A model generated the notes under the pieces. It was not told where the DNA came from and searched no databases. It was given only the letters and a program-made list of their open reading frames with translations. A stretch of DNA of 10,332 bases, from positions 1 to 10,332 of the forward strand of contig JAGXHB010000206.1 of NCBI GenBank assembly GCA_024636425.1. The letters are read 5' to 3'. Both the position numbers and the translations under genes were made by a program. Of the stretch, positions 5,906 through 10,332 are shown piece by piece. Each line of letters begins with the position of its first letter. The stretch's first letter is position 1. The DNA is from Roseobacter sp. (lineage in GTDB: Bacteria; Pseudomonadota; Alphaproteobacteria; Rhodobacterales; Rhodobacteraceae).

Positions 5906-7286
5906 TCTTGTGGTGATCGGGGCTGGTCCGGCTGGCATGGCGGCGGCGGCGCAGGCGGCCGAACTTGGCCTAAGCGTGACCGTTCTGGATGAACAACACC
6001 GCGCCGGTGGGCAAATCTACCGCGACGTGGACCGAGTTGCGCCGCTGCGCGGAGGAATTCTGGGCAAGGATTACACAGATGGTGCAATTCTGACGGCGGG
6101 GCTGCGGCATGATGCGATTGAACATATCTCCGGTGCGGTCGTCTGGGCCATAGAAGATGGCTTTGACGTCTCCTATACGCGCGACGGTCGCGGCGCACAG
6201 ATCGCGGCAAAGCAGTTACTTCTGGCGACAGGCGCATTGGAACGGCCCATGCCGTTGCCGGGCTGGACCCTTCCGGGCGTGATGACAGCAGGTGCGGGGC
6301 AAATCCTGCTGAAGCAATCGGGGGTGCTTGCGCGCAATGCTGTGCTGGTTGGTTGCGGCCCGCTTTTGTACCTGATTGCGGCGCAGATGGTGCGCGCGGG
6401 CACGTCGCCCACTGCCCTGATCGAAACCCAGACGCCCCGCAACATGATCCGCGCCGCACCGCACATTGGCGGCGCGTTACGCGGTTGGCCCTATTTGCTA
6501 AAGGGGCTGGGGTTGCTGGCCGCGATCATCCGCGCCCGCGTGCCGCGCTTCACCGGGGCGACCGATATCACGATCACCGGGCAGGAACGGGCAGACGCTG
6601 TAACGTTCACAACTCGAGGCCGCACCCATACCATTGGCTGCGATACGGTGATGTTGCATCACGGCGTGGTGCCCAATACGCAAGCCGCACGGTCCCTTGG
6701 CGTCACGCATTCATGGAGCGCCCAACAGGACTGTTTTGTTCCCGACCTTGATGACTGGGGGCAGGGTTCTGTCGCCGGAGTCTTTATTGCGGGGGATGGC
6801 GGGGGCATTGGTGGCGCAAAAGCAGCAGAATTTTCAGGCCGGCTCTCGGCGCTCAAGGTGGCCGAGGATTTGGGCAGCCTCACGCGGTCCGAACGGGACA
6901 GGCAAGCTGCCCCGCTGCGGTCTGCGCGGTTTCGCGAGCTGGCCGCGCGCCCGTTTCTTGACGCGTCTTATCCGCCTTGCGCCGAAGCTCTTGCACCTAC
7001 CGACAGCACGGTGGTCTGCCGTTGCGAGGAAGTCACGGCCGGTGACATCCGCGCCTATGCCAAACTCGGCTGTATTGGCCCTAATCAGGCCAAGGCCTTC
7101 GGGCGTGCCGGTATGGGGCCATGTCAGGGCCGCTATTGCGGAACAACCGTGACGGCCCTTTTGGCCGCAGCGAACAACCAGACACCCGATGAGACAGGGT
7201 ATTACCGCATCCGCCCGCCACTGAAACCTGTGACCCTGGGCGAACTGGCGGCCATGGACGACACCGCGCCTGAGGCGGCGGAATAG
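5892..7286 (+). CDS. Large FAD and [2Fe-2S] oxidoreductase subunit (HcnB/OoxA-like alpha subunit)
   Basis: This 464-residue protein has a pyridine-nucleotide-disulfide-oxidoreductase-like core and a C-terminal BFD-like iron-sulfur domain. The FAD motif is VVIGAGPAGMAAAAQAAELG (7-26; G10, G12, G15). A second Rossmann-type loop VLVGCGPLLYLIAAQ (151-165) and a second FAD contact VFIAGDGGGIGGAKAAEFSG (297-316) follow. C376, C378, C411 and C416 (C-x-C-x32-C-x4-C) form the BFD-type [2Fe-2S] site. This layout is the signature of the alpha subunit of opine oxidases, HcnB and D-hydroxyproline dehydrogenase. It probably receives electrons from the catalytic subunit and passes them on, in related enzymes to the respiratory chain. 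GGAGG at 5881-5885 with a 6-base spacer supports the ATG at 5892, which overlaps the previous gene by 14 bases. Confidence 0.92.
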   Translation: MKQRDLVVIGAGPAGMAAAAQAAELGLSVTVLDEQHRAGGQIYRDVDRVAPLRGGILGKDYTDGAILTAGLRHDAIEHISGAVVWAIEDGFDVSYTRDGRGAQIAAKQLLLATGALERPMPLPGWTLPGVMTAGAGQILLKQSGVLARNAVLVGCGPLLYLIAAQMVRAGTSPTALIETQTPRNMIRAAPHIGGALRGWPYLLKGLGLLAAIIRARVPRFTGATDITITGQERADAVTFTTRGRTHTIGCDTVMLHHGVVPNTQAARSLGVTHSWSAQQDCFVPDLDDWGQGSVAGVFIAGDGGGIGGAKAAEFSGRLSALKVAEDLGSLTRSERDRQAAPLRSARFRELAARPFLDASYPPCAEALAPTDSTVVCRCEEVTAGDIRAYAKLGCIGPNQAKAFGRAGMGPCQGRYCGTTVTALLAAANNQTPDETGYYRIRPPLKPVTLGELAAMDDTAPEAAE

Positions 7287-7295
7287 GAGAAAGAC

Positions 7296-7634
7296 ATGAT
7301 CGAACGTATCGAAACCGGTCAACGCATGAGCAAGATCGTCAAGCATAACGGCGTGGCATATCTTTGCGGACAAGTCGGAGAGGGCGCGACAGCGGCCGAC
7401 CAGACCCGCGATTGCCTGTCCAGCGTAGAGGCCTTGCTGACAAAGGCCGGATCATCGCGCGAACAGATGTTGCAGGCGGTTATCTGGCTCGCCGATATGG
7501 CAGATTTTGCCGAGATGAACGCGGTCTGGGATGCTTGGGTGCCTGAAGGCCACGCGCCGGCGCGTGCCTGCGGCGAAGCAAAGCTGGCCCGCGCGGAACT
7601 CAAAGTCGAGATCATTGTGACCGCAGCTTGCTGA
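7296..7634 (+). CDS. RidA-family (YjgF/YER057c) imine/enamine deaminase
   Basis: This 112-residue protein has typical RidA-superfamily length. The first strands carry VAYLCGQVGEGATAADQT (20-37). Helix one (QTRDCLSSVEALLTKAGSS) and MADFAEMNAVWDAWVP (68-83) match the family fold. R90 in APARACGEAKLA is the Arg that binds the substrate carboxylate in RidA, and E105 in ELKVEIIVTAA occupies the conserved Glu position near the C-terminus. RidA enzymes are cytosolic trimers that hydrolyse 2-imino or 2-amino-acrylate intermediates to ketones and ammonia. An imine is the expected product of the flavoprotein encoded upstream, so its role here is probably product hydrolysis or detoxification. AGGAG (7285-7289) overlaps the previous stop and sits six bases before the ATG. 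It is the last operon gene. Confidence 0.9.
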   Translation: MIERIETGQRMSKIVKHNGVAYLCGQVGEGATAADQTRDCLSSVEALLTKAGSSREQMLQAVIWLADMADFAEMNAVWDAWVPEGHAPARACGEAKLARAELKVEIIVTAAC

Positions 7635-7722
7635 TCCCATGCGAATGGAATTCATTTGACTGGGGTTTTACCGAAATCGGGTAACAATCCTGAGACGAGC
7701 CACATCCCGGATGGTTGCCGGA

Positions 7723-7737
7723 TGGCCGCTTTGGGCC
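7723..7737 (+). repeat. Left arm of an inverted repeat flanking the recombinase gene
   Basis: TGGCCGCTTTGGGCC matches the reverse complement of 8567-8581 at 14 of 15 positions. The arms lie about 170 bases before and 24 bases after the recombinase gene, in opposite orientation. The similarity does not extend clearly beyond 15 bases. Confidence 0.5.
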
Positions 7738-7892
7738 GAGAGCTCTGAAGCTATTTCGCTTTCATCACCGAAGCGGCCTTTCGTTCACTGCGCAGCATCG
7801 GAGAGTCTGGTCGTAGCCGACCTCGGATGCAACGCAGCATCATGTGATATGATGTCTTGTCAACGTCGGGTTGTCGATGAGGGAGGGCGTGG

Positions 7893-7908
7893 TGGATCGG
7901 AGGATCCA
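7893..7908 (+). promoter_or_regulatory. Small hairpin displaying the recombinase ribosome binding site
   Basis: TGGATC (7893-7898) pairs with GATCCA (7903-7908) around GGAG. The Shine-Dalgarno sequence GGAGG (7899-7903) thus lies in the loop and its closing pair, seven bases before the ATG at 7911. A 6-bp stem here could modulate translation; it may also be chance. Confidence 0.35.
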
Positions 7909-7910
7909 TC

Positions 7911-8543
7911 ATGCAAACGCCAAACTTACCCGCCATTCGCGCACTGCGTCCAGCCTGGAACAAAGGCCGGATCGTTGGCCAGAAGAGGCCGCTCAAGCCC
8001 AAACACGTCTGGGCGATCAGAGTGCGGCTGGAGCTGGCCGAGAACCATCGTGATCTGGCCCTCTTCAATCTTGCCATCGACAGCAAGCTGCGCGGCTGCG
8101 ATCTGGTGAAGATGAAGGTGGTCGATGTCATGGCGTCAGGCCAAATCAAGGAACGCGCGTCGGTTCTGCAGAGCAAGACGCAGAAACCCGTCCGCTTCGA
8201 AATCTCAGAAAGCACGCGGGCATCGCTCGCAAGGTGGATGCGGGAGCCGCTCATGGTCGGATCCGAATACCTCTGGCCCGGGCGTTTTCACGAACGGCTT
8301 CACATCTCGACCCGCCAGTACGCGCGTATTGTCCGTGAGTGGGTGACATCCATTGGCCTGGAGGCCAGCGCCTATGGCACGCACTCGATGAGGCGAACGA
8401 AGGTGACCCAAATCTATAAGAAAACGGGCAACCTTCGGGCAGTCCAGCTGTTGTTGGGCCATACCAAGATGGACAGCACTGTCAGATACCTTGGCGTTGA
8501 GCTTGAAGATGCGCTGGCTATCGCCGAAGCTATCGAAATCTAA
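7911..8543 (+). CDS. Short tyrosine recombinase/integrase (catalytic domain only)
   Basis: This 210-residue protein carries the complete catalytic signature of the tyrosine recombinase family: R61 in SKLRGCDL, Lys at 89 or 92 on the beta-hairpin, H158 and R161 in GTHSMRRTKV, H184 in LLGHTKMDST and the nucleophile Y193. The SAM-like core-binding domain that normally precedes the catalytic domain is absent. Only about 30 basic residues (RALRPAWNKGRIVGQKRPLK) stand before it, so this is a stand-alone catalytic-domain form, not an ordinary phage integrase of 350-400 residues. All catalytic residues remain, so it may be active. GGAGG at 7899-7903 supports the ATG. It follows the operon on the same strand after a 276-base gap and is flanked by inverted-repeat sequence. 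Its target site and mobile unit are unknown. Confidence 0.88.
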   Translation: MQTPNLPAIRALRPAWNKGRIVGQKRPLKPKHVWAIRVRLELAENHRDLALFNLAIDSKLRGCDLVKMKVVDVMASGQIKERASVLQSKTQKPVRFEISESTRASLARWMREPLMVGSEYLWPGRFHERLHISTRQYARIVREWVTSIGLEASAYGTHSMRRTKVTQIYKKTGNLRAVQLLLGHTKMDSTVRYLGVELEDALAIAEAIEI

Positions 8544-8549
8544 AGGCAT

Positions 8550-8571
8550 GGGCCGTCTTCACGGACGGCCC
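8550..8571 (+). terminator. Hairpin immediately after the recombinase gene
   Basis: GGGCCGTC (8550-8557) and GACGGCCC (8564-8571) pair perfectly around TTCACG, six bases after the TAA at 8541-8543. The position fits a transcription terminator, but no T-tract follows. The right arm overlaps the repeat at 8567-8581, so the structure may instead belong to a recombination site. Confidence 0.5.
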
Positions 8572-8581
8572 AAAGCCGCCA
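8567..8581 (-). repeat. Right arm of the inverted repeat flanking the recombinase gene
   Basis: GGCCCAAAGCCGCCA is the reverse complement of 7723-7737 with one mismatch. It partly overlaps the hairpin after the recombinase gene. Confidence 0.5.
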
Positions 8582-9045
8582 CTCACCGACAGTTCGATGC
8601 CGCACTGCAGCCTCACGAGACCGGCCATTCGCTACAGGCACACTATCCAGACCGGCGAGTAGCAGGACTGCAGACTTTCCAGCCGACGGGTTGCTCAATG
8701 CCTTCTGTCCAGGCGACGGCCGCGACGGGGTCGCAGGAACGCCGCCCTCCGGGTGCGGCTCTCTGGAGTGCGACGGCATGGTTCAGCGGTGCGCCGGCCG
8801 TGGCACGAACAGGGGCGATGCGCGGATCTGTGGATCTTACATTCTTTTCCGCGATGGCCTGCCCAACGCATGCTAAATACCGGGAGTTTCCGGCAAGGGC
8901 TGCCGAGGAACTGGCTTCGCTGCCGCGTGGTTCGGTCATTGGCGAGATGCTGAGCGACTATGCTGTGTTGCGAGACCAAGCGCGCAGCTGCTCATAATAA
9001 GCTTCAAAGTCGAAATCGGTAGGTGCCTCGCCTGTTCGCAGATGT
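8582..9045. other. Stretch without a convincing gene between recombinase and histidine kinase
   Basis: About 460 bases lie between the recombinase hairpin and the histidine kinase stop. The first part (8610-8650, CGGCCATTCGCTACAGGC) resembles the sequence left of the recombinase at 7774-7800, matching 17 of 27 bases ungapped. A plus-strand frame from an internal ATG at 8818 to the tandem stop TAA TAA at 8995-9000 gives 59 residues. It ends in an amphipathic helix-like tail (ARAAEELASLPRGSVIGEML). This looks protein-like and could be the remnant of a gene, but I do not recognise it and see no good start. Confidence 0.35.
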
Positions 9046-10332
9046 TCAGCGTGTGGACAGGCCTGACCGCGACGAAGCACTGGTATTGCCTACCGGCAGT
9101 TTGATGGACGCCTGAAACCCCGAAGCAGCGCCGGGACGCGGGGATCTCAGAACCAGCGGGCTTTCGATGCGATCCGCGATGGCGGCGACGATCGCGAGAC
9201 CCAGCCCGCTGCCATCTGCACTTGCGCCCGCGCGCTCGAAGCGCGCTGTGAGACGGTCCAGAGTTTCAGGTGGCAGGACGGGCCCCTCGTTCGCGACGAT
9301 CAACTGGCCATCCCGCGTCAAGGTCACGTCGACCGGGGCGGCGTCCGAGCCATGTCTCAGAGCGTTCTCCACGAGGTTTCGACACAGGATCCCGAAGGCA
9401 TCGGGATCGAGGTCCGACATCACCGGTGCCTCCGGCAGCGTCAACGCGATGCGGCCAGGCGATCCAGTTCGGGCGACATCGTCGACAACCAGCCGTGCAA
9501 CGGCCCTGAGATCGGAGCATGTATCCAGGCGAAGCTGTCCACCTTCGGCCCGCGCGAGTTGCATCAGGCGTTCGGACAGCCGGGTCAGTCGCTTGAGAGT
9601 CGCTTCTATTTCGATCGCCCGCGCCCTGGCGGCCGTGTCGCCAGTTTCCGACTGCAGGCGCTGGACTTGGGCGATGGCGCCGGCCAAGGGCGTGCGAAGC
9701 TCATGCGCGGCGTTCGCGGCAAAGCTTCGTTCGGCATCAAAGGCGGCCTTCAGTCGGTCGAGCAGCCTGTTGAGGGTGGCTGCGACAGGCGCGATTTCGG
9801 ACGGAATGTCACTGCGCGGAACGGGTGACAGGTCTCGGGCATTGCGCGCATCCAACCGTTCGCCAAAGCGTCGAAGGGGTGCGAGGCTCGTCTTGACGGC
9901 GAAAACGATGGACAGCAGCGCCAGGGGCACCACGATCAGCAGGGGTAGCCCCAGACCCATCTGAATCTCGCGGGCGACGGAGGCGCGGTGCTCCAAGGGT
10001 TCGGCGACCGTGATCCTGACCGTCCCCTGCAGCGCGTCTTCGTTGTAAAGGCGGTGGGTTGCGGTCTGGCGGAAGCCCGGGCCGTCGTAGGCAGGAAAAA
10101 CCGCCACGTCGGCCGCGTGCGATTGAAGCAGGATGCGACCGCCGGCGTCACGCACGATGTAGGTGAAGAGCTCGTCATGCGCGCGGATGGCGCCAAGCCG
10201 CTGCGTGACTCCATCCTCTTCGCGCCCGACGATATCCACGACCGCAAGCGGCAACAGGCGCTGCGCGGTCTCCTGCAGCGCGGAGTCGAAGACCTCGTCC
10301 ATCTCGCCCCGCAGGATCAAAGCCGTCACGGA
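9046..10332 (-). CDS. Sensor histidine kinase of a two-component system (N-terminus outside window)
   Basis: The minus-strand frame is open to the right edge and gives 428 residues of a membrane sensor kinase; residue numbers here count from the GTG at 10327-10329. The visible N-terminal part is a periplasmic sensor domain (about 8-120), with a helix FDSALQETAQRLLPLAV like the 2CSK_N type of TctE/QseC-like kinases. A membrane helix (about 125-146) and a HAMP-like linker follow. The H-box is FAANAAHELRTPLAG with phospho-acceptor H209. The ATPase domain shows the N-box CRNLVENALRHG (N318, N322), a NEGP variant of the G1 box, and the G2 box DGSGLGLAIVAAI (372-384). The first membrane helix is missing, so the true start and probably the partner response regulator gene lie beyond the window. 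No link to the catabolic operon is visible, and the signal is unknown. Confidence 0.93.
   Translation of the reverse strand, partial: SVTALILRGEMDEVFDSALQETAQRLLPLAVVDIVGREEDGVTQRLGAIRAHDELFTYIVRDAGGRILLQSHAADVAVFPAYDGPGFRQTATHRLYNEDALQGTVRITVAEPLEHRASVAREIQMGLGLPLLIVVPLALLSIVFAVKTSLAPLRRFGERLDARNARDLSPVPRSDIPSEIAPVAATLNRLLDRLKAAFDAERSFAANAAHELRTPLAGAIAQVQRLQSETGDTAARARAIEIEATLKRLTRLSERLMQLARAEGGQLRLDTCSDLRAVARLVVDDVARTGSPGRIALTLPEAPVMSDLDPDAFGILCRNLVENALRHGSDAAPVDVTLTRDGQLIVANEGPVLPPETLDRLTARFERAGASADGSGLGLAIVAAIADRIESPLVLRSPRPGAASGFQASIKLPVGNTSASSRSGLSTR

Larger units (their letters stand above)
7635..7910. other. Non-coding, repeat-containing stretch before the recombinase gene
   Basis: I see no gene in these 276 bases. 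A weak hairpin after the operon (TTACC 7668-7672, GGTAA 7680-7684, plus one inner pair) might end the transcript but lacks a T-tract. GGCCGCTT (7724-7731) and AAGCGGCC (7771-7778) form an 8-bp inverted repeat. CGCAGCATC occurs twice (7791-7799 and 7833-7841). TATGAT at 7848-7853 could be a -10 element for the recombinase gene, but no -35 is evident. The GGCCGCTTTGGGCC and GCGGCC-TTTCG motifs resemble degenerate dispersed sequence. Confidence 0.45.

Noticed and set aside
5233..6459. Minus-strand open frame of 408 codons
   Set aside because: It lies antisense to three well-supported dehydrogenase genes, is rich in Arg/Pro/Ser as expected for GC-rich shadow frames, and shows no motif.
8491..8817. 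N-terminal part of a 168-codon plus-strand frame overlapping the recombinase end
   Set aside because: It begins inside the recombinase gene in another frame and has low-complexity Pro/Arg/Ala sequence through repeat-like DNA; only its last 59 codons look possibly real.
7635..9045. CRISPR array, tRNA or integron attC-like array near the recombinase
   Set aside because: No regularly spaced repeats, no cloverleaf and no array of cassette-like palindromes; only the two flanking repeats and isolated hairpins are present.
9167..9964. Plus-strand open frame of 265 codons opposite the histidine kinase gene
   Set aside because: It is Arg/Ser-rich shadow sequence of a gene with unmistakable H, N and G boxes on the other strand.

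Overview
The window reads as a high-GC alphaproteobacterium, most likely of the Rhodobacterales (Roseobacter or Paracoccus type). This rests on codon use, the style of the TRAP transporter and LysR proteins, and the IS30-type and small tyrosine-recombinase genes. No rRNA, tRNA or other phylogenetic marker is present, so the assignment is an inference.

Layout. Bases 1-256 hold the 3' end of an IS30-family transposase and its probable right terminal inverted repeat. Bases 257-595 are apparently non-coding. A LysR-type regulator (596-1528, minus strand) diverges from a seven-gene plus-strand operon (1641-7634). The operon encodes a TRAP small permease, TRAP large permease, periplasmic solute-binding protein, DAO-family flavoprotein, 102-residue [2Fe-2S] protein, large FAD/[2Fe-2S] oxidoreductase and RidA-family imine deaminase. 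Next come a short tyrosine recombinase (7911-8543) in repeat-like non-coding sequence, about 500 bases with no convincing gene, and the C-terminal bulk of a sensor histidine kinase (9046 to the right edge, minus strand).

How the genes work together. The operon looks like a complete route for taking up and oxidising one small amino or imino compound. The TRAP system would import it. The three redox proteins resemble the heterotrimeric dehydrogenases exemplified by hydrogen cyanide synthase (HcnABC), octopine/nopaline oxidase and D-hydroxyproline dehydrogenase. They would oxidise a C-N bond at the DAO subunit and pass electrons through two [2Fe-2S] centres and a second flavin. RidA would hydrolyse the reactive imine product. 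The three dehydrogenase genes overlap (26 and 14 bases), as do the two permease genes (4 bases), which implies translational coupling. An 11-bp hairpin follows the solute-binding-protein gene and could set its transcript level apart from the enzymes. An AT-rich divergent region with a TTAAAT-N2-ATTTAA palindrome is the probable LysR control site.

The substrate cannot be read from sequence. The combination of a TRAP importer (rather than the ABC importers usual for opines), a trimeric dehydrogenase and RidA, bounded by mobile-element genes, is the most interesting content here.
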